Assembly: GCA_964529715.1 (NCBI GenBank)
Contig: CAZGXI010000016.1
Coordinates: forward strand, 1 to 64,000
From: CAZGXI01 sp964529715
GTDB lineage: Bacteria > Chloroflexota > Anaerolineae > Aggregatilineales > Ch27
Reading direction: 5' to 3'
Length of the DNA: 64,000 bases
A model generated the notes under the pieces. That model had not been told where the DNA came from, made no database searches, and saw only the letters and a program-made list of their open reading frames with translations. Shown in pieces: positions 9,014-16,916 of this stretch; position 1 is the first letter of the stretch, and each line of letters starts with the position of its first letter. A program made the translations under genes and the position numbers.

Positions 9014-9334
9014 CTAGAACTGAAACTTATCGCTGAATTTGACCAGCTTGCGGTGGTAGTTCGTGACGAATTCCAGCAGGTGTGCTTCCATTTCGCGGAA
9101 CTGGGGGCTGGAAAGCGCCTCCCGCACCGTTTCCAGGTCCTCCGCCACGAATTCCGACTGCCGAATGGGATAATCCCCGTAAGCGGTGTGCCAGGCGCGC
9201 AGCATGTACAGCCCCATGCTTTGCAACGCCGGCACAAATTCCCCCATCGTGAAGCGGTAATATTCCTCGGCGGCCTCCGGCAGGATGTCGTAGGTCAACA
9301 TCAGCTTATACTGGGGAACAATCGTCTCGGCCAT
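9014..9334 (-). CDS. Hypothetical protein, possible dimeric alpha/beta-barrel (NIPSNAP-like) fold
   Basis: A 106-residue soluble protein. The opening 'YKLMLTYDILPEAAEEYYRF' and the spacing of predicted strands and helices resemble the ferredoxin-like dimeric alpha/beta-barrel proteins (Dabb/NIPSNAP/EthD-like), but I cannot name a family. It lies downstream of the radical SAM gene on the same strand with a 127-base gap, so it may be read from its own promoter. Function unknown. Confidence 0.6.
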   Translation of the reverse strand: MAETIVPQYKLMLTYDILPEAAEEYYRFTMGEFVPALQSMGLYMLRAWHTAYGDYPIRQSEFVAEDLETVREALSSPQFREMEAHLLEFVTNYHRKLVKFSDKFQF

Positions 9335-9461
9335 CTTATTTTCCCTTTCCCTTTTTTATACGTTCTAAATCCACTTTTGGTTGCCGAATCTACCCCGGAT
9401 TGCTTGAAGTGGATATGAGAAAAGGATAGGAATTTGGCGACAGCCGTCTGTATGAAAGTAC

Positions 9462-11858
9462 CTACACCCAGCGGCCCGCGATAACAGTACCGCACGTAGG
9501 GCAGGCTCCGCCTGTTTTCGCCAGGCGATTTTCCTGCACGGTAAAGCCCCGGCGGCGCACGAGTGTTGTTCCGCAGGTGGGGCAGCGCGTATCTTCCCAA
9601 TTTCCCACGGCGCCGGGGATGTTGCCCGCATAAACGTAGCGCAGCCCGGCTTCCAGGCCGATCTCGGCGGCGCGCCGCAGCGTCTGGACCGACGTGGGCG
9701 GCGGGTCGGTCATCTGGTAATCCGGGTGAAAGGCGGTCACGTGCCAGGGGATGTCCGGCGAGACGCCCGCCAGGAAGCGTGCCGCGTCCCACAATTCCTC
9801 GGTGCTGTCGTTGAAGCCCGGCACAATCAGCGTGACCACCTCGACCCACAGGCCCATCTGATGGGCGCGCGTGATGGTATCCAACACGTGTTGGAGTACC
9901 GCTCCCAGGCGGCGGTAGGACGCATCGCGCATCGACTTGAGGTCGATCTTATAGGCGTCCAGGTGTGGGCGCAGGTAATCCAGCACTTCCGGCGTGGCGT
10001 TGCCGTTGGAGACGTAGGCCGTCCGCATCCCGGCGGTTTTGGCCCGCCTGAACACATCCACCGCCCATTCGGTCGTGATCAACGGCTCGTTGTAGGTGCT
10101 GGCGACCACGTCGGCGCGGCGCTGGCGGGCCAGTTGCACAAGCCGGTCAGCGGAGATGATCAGCGGATCGCGCCCGGCGGCGTCATCTCGCCCAAACTGC
10201 GAGATGTCCCAGTTCTGGCAGTTCTTGACCAGCAAGAACCCGGCGAGGTAGTTGTGCTCGACCTCGACCTCCATGTTGTAGACGTCACCCGCATAGCCTT
10301 CGACGACGACCTCGCGCAGCGGCACGAGATAGTGGCTCTCCGTTTCCACGAGCCTCCGGCGCGCGATTGCCCGTTCGTACCACACGACCGTGTACTGGCG
10401 AGGGACCTGCTTGACGACGCGGCCCAGGATCGTGCCCCATTCACCGACAGCGTTGTTATACATGGAGGGCATGTATCCCTGTTTGAGGGCCAGCCACGCC
10501 ACCCCGTAAGCAAGTGTCGGCGAGACAGTGGTGATGCTGACCTTACCGTTCGAGTAGCGGTGACCATTGCCCGCGACAAACGCATCGAGGAAAGCTGCGA
10601 CGACATTTCGCGGCGCATTGAAGAACTGTGGGGGGACACGTTTCGCCGCCGCGCCTTCTCCGGCCAGGGTCTTGAACAGCAGCGCCAGCGAGGCTTTGCT
10701 GACATGCACGCCCAGCGACGTTTCACGCCGTACCTGGCTGGCCTCGACCCCGAAGTATGTCCGGAGTAGGGACTGCACTTCGTCGGCGTAGGCGGTCTCA
10801 CCTGGGGCGAAAGCAAAGTTGATGCTATGGCTGTTCGGGCGGTCCTTGAGCGTAACCACTGAGCCTTCGGCGCAGTAGAAGCCGAACAGCCGGGCCAGCC
10901 CTTCGTCCAGGGGAACCGAGATCGGAATACCGGGATGACGTTCATGGGGAAAGCGCAGCCATCCGGCTTCAATGACCGGCTTGCCCGTCTGCGTGTCGCC
11001 TCCCCGCCCGCGTGCGATCTTGCTCCGCACGTGGCGGATGTATGAGGCGTCTATGCCGAGGGTTGCCCCGATCTGCCGGGAAGTTTCGCCGTGCGCGCTG
11101 GCGGCCACGATGTGTTGGCGCGTTTCCAGCGGCAGGTCCCAGCTTACCTGCTGGTAGGAGACGTTGTGACTGCCAATGGCCGCGACGACGTCGATCTCCT
11201 GGGAGGCCGAGAATGCATGACAGCGCGGAACCGCCAGATAGTGCCCGGACGTCAGATATTGGGCCTCTATCGGTTCGGGTAAGCGGGCCGGATCGGTCGT
11301 CGCGTAAATCCGGTGGTCGGGGGTACAGCGCATTTCCAGCAGATGATAGGGCCGGATGATGACCAGCGGTCCCTGGTAGCGATGGCGGAACACAGCGCGC
11401 ACTTTCCGCCACGCACCGGAAGCAGCTAAGGCGTGTAACTCCTGCGGATAGGCGATGTCTCCATCGGGCCGGTAGTCGCGTTCCAACGACTCTTCAAACA
11501 GCGCGTCCAGCCGGATCGGCCCGCGATCGGTCATCACCACCGTGTCGCCGGTGAAGCAGTAAGAGCATCTCAGATCGCAACCCAGCATCCCGAAGCTGAG
11601 CGCCAGGCTGCCCGGCAGCAGATGGAAGAACGGCTTTTTCTCGGTGGGATCAAGTTGAAGCGCACTGACATACCCGTGCGGCACCCGCAGCACACCGCCC
11701 GCGTTGTAACGCACCTGGCAGATGCCCCGCCGCCCATCTTTGAGCAGGCAGCGGTGCGCGCAAGCCAGGCAGCGAATCTTGTGCGCGTCGGCGTCCACGA
11801 CGGTGTACAGGTCGCCGGGGACGGTGAATTCATTGAGGGCGTCCAGCAGCGATGACAT
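9462..11858 (-). CDS. amrS: AmmeMemoRadiSam system radical SAM enzyme (AmrS), interrupted by an intein
   Basis: The 798-residue precursor joins three parts. Residues 1-100 are the extein start, ending 'MLGCDLRCSY'; residues 101-546 are an intein; the remainder resumes 'CQNWDISQFG'. Removing the intein leaves 352 residues, a normal AmrS length, and restores the CxxxCxxC [4Fe-4S]/SAM motif as CDLRCSYC. Other family marks are the N-terminal 'RCLACAHRCLL' cysteine motif, 'YNEPLI', 'KIDLKSMRD', 'VVTLIVPGFND', and a C-terminal CPTCGT pair. I chose ATG 11858 (SD GAGGAGAA) although the frame is open to 12530. AmrS is associated with AMMECR1 and Memo proteins, neither of which lies in this window; its substrate is not established. 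Confidence 0.9.
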   Translation of the reverse strand: MSSLLDALNEFTVPGDLYTVVDADAHKIRCLACAHRCLLKDGRRGICQVRYNAGGVLRVPHGYVSALQLDPTEKKPFFHLLPGSLALSFGMLGCDLRCSYCFTGDTVVMTDRGPIRLDALFEESLERDYRPDGDIAYPQELHALAASGAWRKVRAVFRHRYQGPLVIIRPYHLLEMRCTPDHRIYATTDPARLPEPIEAQYLTSGHYLAVPRCHAFSASQEIDVVAAIGSHNVSYQQVSWDLPLETRQHIVAASAHGETSRQIGATLGIDASYIRHVRSKIARGRGGDTQTGKPVIEAGWLRFPHERHPGIPISVPLDEGLARLFGFYCAEGSVVTLKDRPNSHSINFAFAPGETAYADEVQSLLRTYFGVEASQVRRETSLGVHVSKASLALLFKTLAGEGAAAKRVPPQFFNAPRNVVAAFLDAFVAGNGHRYSNGKVSITTVSPTLAYGVAWLALKQGYMPSMYNNAVGEWGTILGRVVKQVPRQYTVVWYERAIARRRLVETESHYLVPLREVVVEGYAGDVYNMEVEVEHNYLAGFLLVKNCQNWDISQFGRDDAAGRDPLIISADRLVQLARQRRADVVASTYNEPLITTEWAVDVFRRAKTAGMRTAYVSNGNATPEVLDYLRPHLDAYKIDLKSMRDASYRRLGAVLQHVLDTITRAHQMGLWVEVVTLIVPGFNDSTEELWDAARFLAGVSPDIPWHVTAFHPDYQMTDPPPTSVQTLRRAAEIGLEAGLRYVYAGNIPGAVGNWEDTRCPTCGTTLVRRRGFTVQENRLAKTGGACPTCGTVIAGRWV
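10221..11558 (-). mobile_element. Intein with LAGLIDADG-type homing endonuclease, inside amrS
   Basis: 446 residues in frame. Block A starts with the nucleophile Cys1 ('CFTGDTVVMTDRGPI'); block B is 'CTPDHRIYAT' with His82; residues 141-180 look like a helix-turn-helix ('SRQIGATLGIDASYIRHV'); LAGLIDADG-type helices are 'LARLFGFYCAEGSV' (about 221-234) and 'AAFLDAFVAGNGHR' (about 321-334); block F is 'VYNMEVEVEHNYLAG', and the end is 'FLLVKN' followed by Cys+1. The last two residues are Lys-Asn instead of the usual His-Asn. In the second endonuclease motif the expected acidic residue is Asn, so cleavage activity may be weakened. The insertion point is just before the third cluster cysteine of AmrS, a strictly conserved residue. 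Confidence 0.9.
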
Positions 11859-11949
11859 GGGGCGATTCTCCTCAACAACAACCCTGCTTTCAGCGTAGCA
11901 GGGAGTGCAGGCGGCGTCAATGCCAGATTGGTTAGAACAGGAGGGCGAT

Positions 11950-11979
11950 TTGAGTTTCAGCGCGGTTTGCCTGTACAAT
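11950..11979 (+). promoter_or_regulatory. Predicted sigma70-type promoter for the SRPBCC gene
   Basis: TTGAGT (11950-11955), 18-base spacer, TACAAT (11974-11979). The SRPBCC start lies 41 bases downstream behind an AGGAGGAGAGA ribosome binding site. Confidence 0.5.
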
Positions 11980-12020
11980 GACTTTGCCAGACCCGGTTTA
12001 TTGACCAACAGGAGGAGAGA

Positions 12021-12461
12021 ATGACTCACGTTGAGGAAAGCATCTTCATCGCTGCGCCAGTGGAAAAGGTCTTTGATTTCATCGCCAACCAACCTGAACG
12101 GATGCCGGACTGGTGGCCCCCGATGACGCTTCAGGAGCGCGTCACGCCGCCGCCGACCCAACTCGGCTCCGTGTCCAAATACGCCTACAACATGATGGGC
12201 GTGGAGATTAAGGGGGAACATGAGGTCAAGGCGTTTACCCCCAACCAGCACCTCAATGTTACCACCACCAGTGGCATCGATAGCGCGTTCGACTTCACCT
12301 TTGTGCCGGAGGGAAATGGCACGCGCCTGACCATCCGGGTCGAGTACAGTCTGCCGGGGTCGATTCTGGGCCAACTGCTCAACAAGATCATGATTGAGCG
12401 GAAGAATGTGGAGGATTTGCGCGCCGGGCTGCAAAACCTCAAGCAAATCCTGGAGAGCTGA
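12021..12461 (+). CDS. SRPBCC (START-like) family protein
   Basis: A 146-residue helix-grip protein: 'VEESIFIAAPVEKVFDFIAN' at the N-terminus is the standard opening of polyketide cyclase/dehydrase-type SRPBCC proteins, followed by antiparallel strands and a long C-terminal helix ('VEDLRAGLQNLKQILES'). Members bind hydrophobic ligands in a central cavity; no specific ligand can be named. Strong Shine-Dalgarno AGGAGGAGAGA before the ATG. It is divergent from amrS with a shared intergenic region of about 160 bases. Confidence 0.85.
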   Translation: MTHVEESIFIAAPVEKVFDFIANQPERMPDWWPPMTLQERVTPPPTQLGSVSKYAYNMMGVEIKGEHEVKAFTPNQHLNVTTTSGIDSAFDFTFVPEGNGTRLTIRVEYSLPGSILGQLLNKIMIERKNVEDLRAGLQNLKQILES

Positions 12462-12515
12462 TTGCCGCGCTTGGCGTGCCGACGGACGGAGAAAAAGATA
12501 TTCAGGTCGCATGTT

Positions 12516-12543
12516 GCAGGGGCGAGACATGCCTCGCCCCTGC
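12516..12543. repeat. REP-A palindrome
   Basis: GCAGGGGCGAG / CTCGCCCCTGC arms around ACATGC. Lies in the convergent gap between the SRPBCC gene and the HEAT-like gene, where it could also act as a bidirectional transcription stop. Confidence 0.75.
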
Positions 12544-12583
12544 TACAGGCCGTGCTCTTAGCCGGATTGGTGCGGCCAAACTG

Positions 12584-13336
12584 TTACACCATCCCCAGGC
12601 GTTTTTTGCTCGCCGCCACCCATGCCGCGTCCATCCGCGCCAGTCGGTCCTTTTTCAGGTTTTCCTTCATCACCCAGATCACGTCCCGGTCGCCGCAGGA
12701 AAGCCACGTTTCCAGGGCGGGTTTGCCTGTGGCCGGACAGGCGGCGACGGCTACACTCCAGCCGTAGCCGAGCGCCTTGCGCAGCACCTTGAAGGCGTCG
12801 CTGCCGCGATTGGCCTCGCCTTGCAGCGAGGAGGTGATCGCATTCAAAAGACGCAGCACAGCCTCCACATGCGCCCGGTTGGACAGCAAGGCGGGTTCGC
12901 ACAACGCGGCGACGGCGGCTCGCCGTTCCAGCAGGCTGCCACGACTCCACTCGTCCATCGCTGCCAGCAGCGCGTCCATGTCCGCCGCGCCCCACCGCTG
13001 CAAGGCCATTGCCACGCCCTCCCGCATTCGCCAGCGCGGATCGGCGGCGCAGGCGCGGATCGTCGGCAGCAGATCGACCCGGCCTTCCGCCAATAACCGC
13101 CCCAGCCCGACGACACCACATACCGCCAGGAATTCCTGGGGCGAGTTGGTCGGGGCGCGCTCGGCATCGTAAGCCAGCCAGCGCCGGAACTGTGTCTCGC
13201 TGCCTGTGTCCGCCGCCGCCTGGACCAGTTCCAGGTTGCCGCGCGGCCCCGGCAACCCGGATTCCCGTAGCAGAAACGGCTCCCATTCGTCCAGCGCCCG
13301 GAGGGTCTCGCGGTAACGTTCGACCTTGCTCACCAT
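12584..13336 (-). CDS. HEAT-like repeat protein, possibly AlkD-related
   Basis: A 250-residue, all-helical protein built of paired helices ('DPRWRMREGVAMALQRWGA', 'RGSLLERRAAVAALCEPALL'), which is the pattern of HEAT/ARM solenoids and of AlkD-like DNA glycosylases. The characteristic AlkD catalytic residues cannot be confirmed by eye, so the enzyme label is only a possibility. ATG 13336 is chosen because it overlaps the stop of the upstream gene (ATGGTGA), which implies translational coupling. The pair is led by a promoter overlapped by an SOS-box-like palindrome, which fits a DNA-damage role (inference). Confidence 0.6.
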   Translation of the reverse strand: MVSKVERYRETLRALDEWEPFLLRESGLPGPRGNLELVQAAADTGSETQFRRWLAYDAERAPTNSPQEFLAVCGVVGLGRLLAEGRVDLLPTIRACAADPRWRMREGVAMALQRWGAADMDALLAAMDEWSRGSLLERRAAVAALCEPALLSNRAHVEAVLRLLNAITSSLQGEANRGSDAFKVLRKALGYGWSVAVAACPATGKPALETWLSCGDRDVIWVMKENLKKDRLARMDAAWVAASKKRLGMV

Positions 13337-13707
13337 TCCTCCATCACGACCTGGTAGCTCTTGCGCACGAAGGGCATCAGGCGTTCCAGGTCCGTCTCGT
13401 CCTGGATGGCGACCTGCGCCCAATGCTTGACGACCTTTTTTCCCGCCTGGAAAGGCCCTACGGCGAACTGGCTGTGCAGCGCCTTCCAGTCGTCTTCCTC
13501 GACCCGCGTGAGCACGACGCCGCCCGTGACCAGCGTGGCGAACAGCCTGCCGCTCACCTGATAGCCGGGGCAGCCGAGCATCTTCTGGGCTTTCACGCGC
13601 GGCCAGCCGAGCACCTGTTCCTCGAACCGGGCGCGCAGGGATTTCATCTGGTCTTCGGCATAGTATTTCATAACGGCAGCCTGCCTTTCCTTCGCCATCT
13701 GGAACAT
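13330..13707 (-). CDS. TfoX/MmcQ-YjbR-like small protein
   Basis: A 125-residue protein. The segment 'QKMLGCPGYQVSGRLFATLV' followed by 'GGVVLTRVEEDDWKAL' and a C-terminal helix 'LMPFVRKSYQVV' resembles the small alpha/beta domain shared by TfoX N-terminal and MmcQ/YjbR-like proteins, members of which are often linked with DNA-binding or DNA repair, but the match is not decisive. The start could be ATG 13707 or ATG 13698. It overlaps the HEAT-like gene by seven bases and is the first gene after the operator at 13713-13728. Confidence 0.5.
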   Translation of the reverse strand: MFQMAKERQAAVMKYYAEDQMKSLRARFEEQVLGWPRVKAQKMLGCPGYQVSGRLFATLVTGGVVLTRVEEDDWKALHSQFAVGPFQAGKKVVKHWAQVAIQDETDLERLMPFVRKSYQVVMEEW

Positions 13708-13712
13708 CGCCT

Positions 13713-13758
13713 TAGAACATTTGTTCTATTTTAGCTCCAAATCCCTGTTCCGGTCAAG
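13713..13758 (-). promoter_or_regulatory. Promoter overlapped by an SOS-box-like (LexA) palindrome
   Basis: Read on the minus strand: TTGACC (13758-13753), 19-base spacer, TAAAAT (13733-13728), then the perfect palindrome TAGAACA-AA-TGTTCTA (13728-13713). Its core GAAC-N4-GTTC is the Gram-positive type LexA/DinR box. It sits at the transcription start region directly before the TfoX/YjbR-like gene. LexA itself is not in the window. Confidence 0.6.
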
Positions 13759-13925
13759 GGATTTTGCGGACAGGCCGCCGTTTTTTAAGCTATGCTTGTG
13801 GGGGTAGAGCAGACAATGCTGCCTGGGTTGGCCATGTACGCTTGCGCGGTCTCCCCTGTCTGCATAAACTCAAAAAGCACACCCATCAGCCGTGTTGATC
13901 GCCAGGATACGAGGTAAAGCCTGAT

Positions 13926-14627
13926 ATGTCCCTTCCCTATGAACTGACCACGTTTCCCGCGCAGGCATTGGATATTCTCCGTTACCTTGCCTCGCGCGAA
14001 AACGGGGCTGCTTACGACGGCGACATCATGGAGGCGCTGGATCAGAGCGAACGCGCCTTTGGCAAGGCAATTCGCCGTCTGGTTACCAAAGAATACGTCG
14101 AGATGCAGTTCGATGGAACGTATGCGCTCACCCGGCGGGGACGCCGCGCTGCCGAGACCCTGGCCGCTTATGACCAGTCAGCAGAGGAAACGGTTGAAGC
14201 TGATGCCCCGCGTGGTCCGTCGGTGACGATAGACGAGGCGTTTACCCGCCGCCTGTTGGTGGCCTTTCCCAAAACCATCCCGGTTGGACAGCCCGCGTAT
14301 CTCTTCGTGCGGGTGGATGCGCTCACCCCAGACGAATCGCCGCTGCCGGAAACGGTGGAACTGCTCGTGCGCCTGCATACCGCCTGCACCGTGACGCCGC
14401 AGCAGCAGAACGTCTCTATCCCGCCGGATGCCGCATCGTCTGCTGCCCGCTTTGTGGTGACGGCCCCCGCTGCCGGAACGTATCCCGTGACGGTGGAGAC
14501 GCTCCAGGTCGGCATGATGGACCTGCTGGAAGCGGGTACGTTTCAGATCGAATTGACCGCCGCGCCCGCCGCCGCGAACACCTTCCGCGTGCGCTACTTC
14601 GACCTGCTGCTCCAGCCAGGAATATAG
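13926..14627 (+). CDS. Winged-helix N-terminal protein with C-terminal beta-sandwich
   Basis: A 233-residue protein not assigned to a family. Residues 1-80 look like a winged helix ('FPAQALDILRYLASRENGAA', 'AIRRLVTKEYVEMQFDGTYA', then 'LTRRGRRAAE'). After an acidic linker, residues about 95-230 are beta-rich with regularly spaced hydrophobics and could form an Ig-like or pYEATS-like sandwich. No TM helix or signal peptide. Possibly a transcription regulator with a binding domain (inference). Flanked on both sides by repeat-containing gaps. Confidence 0.55.
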   Translation: MSLPYELTTFPAQALDILRYLASRENGAAYDGDIMEALDQSERAFGKAIRRLVTKEYVEMQFDGTYALTRRGRRAAETLAAYDQSAEETVEADAPRGPSVTIDEAFTRRLLVAFPKTIPVGQPAYLFVRVDALTPDESPLPETVELLVRLHTACTVTPQQQNVSIPPDAASSAARFVVTAPAAGTYPVTVETLQVGMMDLLEAGTFQIELTAAPAAANTFRVRYFDLLLQPGI

Positions 14628-14872
14628 CGGTCAGCCGTCGGCACTCAGCCGTCAGCAATTCGCTCCCCTGGCTGCTGAAGGCTGATGGCTGAAAGCTAAA
14701 CGCGGCGGTCCCCTGCGCCGATTCTTAAAGCGAGGGGCTTGAGAAGCCGGTGCTTCCCCCTCTCCAGGAGGGAGAGGGGGCAGGGGGTGAGGCCCGTCGG
14801 AGCACCCTGTCCATGTGGCAGGTTTTTTAAACACTTTCTGACCGCTGACTAATGACTGCTGACCACTAATCG
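14628..14872. repeat. Repeat-filled gap: REP-D tracts and a REP-C copy
   Basis: REP-D at about 14628-14698 (GCGGTCAGCCGTCGG, then GGCTGATGGCTGAAAGC) and 14835-14868 (CTGACCGCTGACTAATGACT); REP-C at 14753-14793 (CCCCCTCTCC...GGGAGAGGGGG). No coding signal. Confidence 0.6.
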
Positions 14873-15892
14873 CTATTTCTTCCGCCGCCCGATCAGCCCG
14901 CCCGTCAGCGAGCCAAAGATGCTCGTGACCGGCACGTTGACCTCCGGTTCTTTTTCCCACTGGTTGGTGAAGCGCTGTTTTTCCCATTCCTCGTATTTGG
15001 CGGCGGCCTGATCCAGGGCGGCTTCCAGTTCTACCCCCTCGGTGTCTTTCTCCAGTGCCGCGCGCAGCGTTTCCAGCGTCTTGATTAACGTATCCAGGTA
15101 GCGGGCGGTGTGTGCACGGTTGTGGTGCAGCAGCGCCCACAGGTCGCCGGATTGGAAGTGGCGCAGATGGTGCGTCGCCAGCCCAAAGGCCGGGTTCGAC
15201 AGGCGGCGCAGGTCGCCCCACGCGCCGGCGGTCGAAAGCGCCCGGAACAGCGCCAGGCCCAGCAGAGCAGGCAGCCCTTCCGTCGCCGCAATCAGGGCAT
15301 CGTGCTCGTCCAGGTCCATAAAGTGCGCCGACGCCCCGACGATGCGCGCGAACTCCGCCGCCAACTCCACCGCCTCAGCAGGGCAGCCCGCCGCCGGGAC
15401 GATCATGAGCGCCCCCCGGTCGAACAGATCGGCGCGGGCATGGTCCGGGTCTTCCAGGTCCGGCGCCGAAACCAACAGCGCGTCTGGGTTGAGCACCGGC
15501 GTGATGCCCACCAGGTAGGCCGCCACTTCGGCCTGCTGGGGCAGTGTTTCTGCGGCCCAGCGCGCCGACGGTTTTTTTAGCGGCGAGGCATCCAGCACCA
15601 CCGCGCCCGGCGCAAGGTCTGGCCCGACGGCGTGGTACAGATTTTCCACCTGACGATACGGCGCGGTGATCAGGACGATATGTGCCTTGGCAGCGGCAGC
15701 GTGCGGCGCGTTGGTCGTCGCATCGACTGCGCCGCGCTCTTTGGCCGTCTTGGCGTTGTAGGCGCGCTCGTCGTAGCCCGTAATGGTGAAGCGATGCGCG
15801 GCGTCCTTGCCGCTCATGTAACGCTTGAGCGCCAACCCAAACGACGTTCCCAGGCGGCCCAGCCCTAAAATGGCAACATTTACGTCGGTCAT
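14873..15892 (-). CDS. NAD(P)-binding prephenate dehydrogenase-like protein
   Basis: A 339-residue two-domain oxidoreductase-like protein. The N-terminal Rossmann fold opens 'VNVAILGLGRLGTSFGLALK' (GxGxxG) and continues with 'FTITGYDE' as the second strand with its acidic end, favouring NAD(H). The second half is helical ('LDEHDALIAATEGLPALLG', 'PAFGLATHHLRHF') as in prephenate dehydrogenases, pairing HD residues with a substrate pocket, but arogenate/prephenate specificity residues are not clear and no aromatic pathway genes are near. The C-terminus adds a charged coiled coil and a Gly-rich tail. ATG 15892 follows GGAGAAG; the open frame upstream to 16327 is a shadow. Confidence 0.75.
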   Translation of the reverse strand: MTDVNVAILGLGRLGTSFGLALKRYMSGKDAAHRFTITGYDERAYNAKTAKERGAVDATTNAPHAAAAKAHIVLITAPYRQVENLYHAVGPDLAPGAVVLDASPLKKPSARWAAETLPQQAEVAAYLVGITPVLNPDALLVSAPDLEDPDHARADLFDRGALMIVPAAGCPAEAVELAAEFARIVGASAHFMDLDEHDALIAATEGLPALLGLALFRALSTAGAWGDLRRLSNPAFGLATHHLRHFQSGDLWALLHHNRAHTARYLDTLIKTLETLRAALEKDTEGVELEAALDQAAAKYEEWEKQRFTNQWEKEPEVNVPVTSIFGSLTGGLIGRRKK

Positions 15893-15981
15893 GGCACACT
15901 TCTCCGGGGGTAAGCGGCGGCGAACCATGTCCGTCGCCTCGCAATCTTGGCGGAGGGGATTATACATCTCAACATCAGGCG

Positions 15982-16383
15982 CTACCTCTCGCCGGGACAC
16001 CGCATAAAGCCGTATGGCAGCATTTGCGCCTGCCGCAGGCACAGGGCTGCGTCGGGGTAGGGGGTGCAGGGCAGCGGCGCATCCCAGCACTGGTCGCCCG
16101 CGCGCGGTGTATAGACGACCAGCCCGGAGGTGGTGGTGAACATCTGCACGTCGGCAGGCGGCAGGGGATGGAATCCGCCGTCCGCGCCGGGACCGGTCCA
16201 GCGGAAGCCGGCGATCAGGGGCAGGCACAACGCCGCCAGCCAGTCGTCGGCGCTGTGCAGGCGCAGGCCGAACGCGCGCCGCAGGCTCAGGCCTATCCCG
16301 GCAAAGATCAGGCCCAGCCCGATCCACATTCCGACAGTGGCGATCATCGCGCCGAGGACCGCGCTTGTCTGGTCGGCGGTCAA
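15982..16383 (-). CDS. Hypothetical membrane protein with conserved-looking CWDAPLPCT tail
   Basis: 133 residues: one N-terminal TM helix ('MIATVGMWIGLGLIFAGIGL'), a second hydrophobic stretch around 'LAALCLPLIAGF', and a tail 'RAGDQCWDAPLPCTPYPD' of the kind found at the end of bacterial integral-membrane glycosyltransferase-type proteins. TTG start at 16383 with an AGGAAAGGG site. It directly follows the HD gene (13-base gap) and probably shares a transcript with it and the site-2 protease gene. Confidence 0.5.
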   Translation of the reverse strand: MTADQTSAVLGAMIATVGMWIGLGLIFAGIGLSLRRAFGLRLHSADDWLAALCLPLIAGFRWTGPGADGGFHPLPPADVQMFTTTSGLVVYTPRAGDQCWDAPLPCTPYPDAALCLRQAQMLPYGFMRCPGER

Positions 16384-16395
16384 TGCCCTTTCCTC

Positions 16396-16914
16396 TCAGT
16401 TGAGATCATCCGCCTGCTGCAAGGCCAGCAGCAGACGCTCGGTTTCGCCGCAAGGCGGGCCGGAGAGCGGTTCGGCGTGGCGACGGCACAGCTCGACGGC
16501 GCGCGGGCTGCCCCCGGCGGCGGCGACCATTTGCGCCGACCATTCCGGGTGCCGCAGGCTAATGGCGAACGGACGCTTCCAGCCGTGTGGCTCGCTTTTG
16601 CCCCACCGCCGGTACAGCGCGGGGGCGCATTTGCGCACTAGCACCACCAGCACCCGCTCCGGCAGGCTGAACGGCCCCACCGTTTTGCCCACGTCGTGCA
16701 GCAGCGCGGCGACCATCAGATCGGGGTCGGTCTCCCCGGCGGCGTACAAGGTACGCAGCACGCGCAGGCTGTGAAGCTGCTCGCTGCGCCGCAGGCGATA
16801 GAACAACCCCAGCAGGGCCGGCGTCAACACCGAGGCCGCCAGTGCCCCATCGACCGGATGAATCCAGGCGGTCAGGGCGCGCGCGCCCTGCCGCAGGCGC
16901 ATGGCCGCCGACAT
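16396..16914 (-). CDS. HD domain-containing protein
   Basis: A 172-residue metal-dependent phosphohydrolase-like protein with the HD core 'DLMVAALLHDVGKTVGPFSL' and earlier 'HSLRVLRTLYAAGETD' supplying the first His. The substrate is unknown. Note that the second part ('RVLVVLVRKCAPALYRRWGK') carries an extra amphipathic helix. It starts two bases after the site-2 protease stop, so the genes are likely co-transcribed. Confidence 0.75.
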   Translation of the reverse strand: MSAAMRLRQGARALTAWIHPVDGALAASVLTPALLGLFYRLRRSEQLHSLRVLRTLYAAGETDPDLMVAALLHDVGKTVGPFSLPERVLVVLVRKCAPALYRRWGKSEPHGWKRPFAISLRHPEWSAQMVAAAGGSPRAVELCRRHAEPLSGPPCGETERLLLALQQADDLN

Positions 16915-16916
16915 GG

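Noticed and set aside
11859..12530. Extended N-terminus of the amrS reading frame up to 12530
   Set aside because: It overlaps the SRPBCC gene on the other strand, and the RBS and AmrS homology support ATG 11858.
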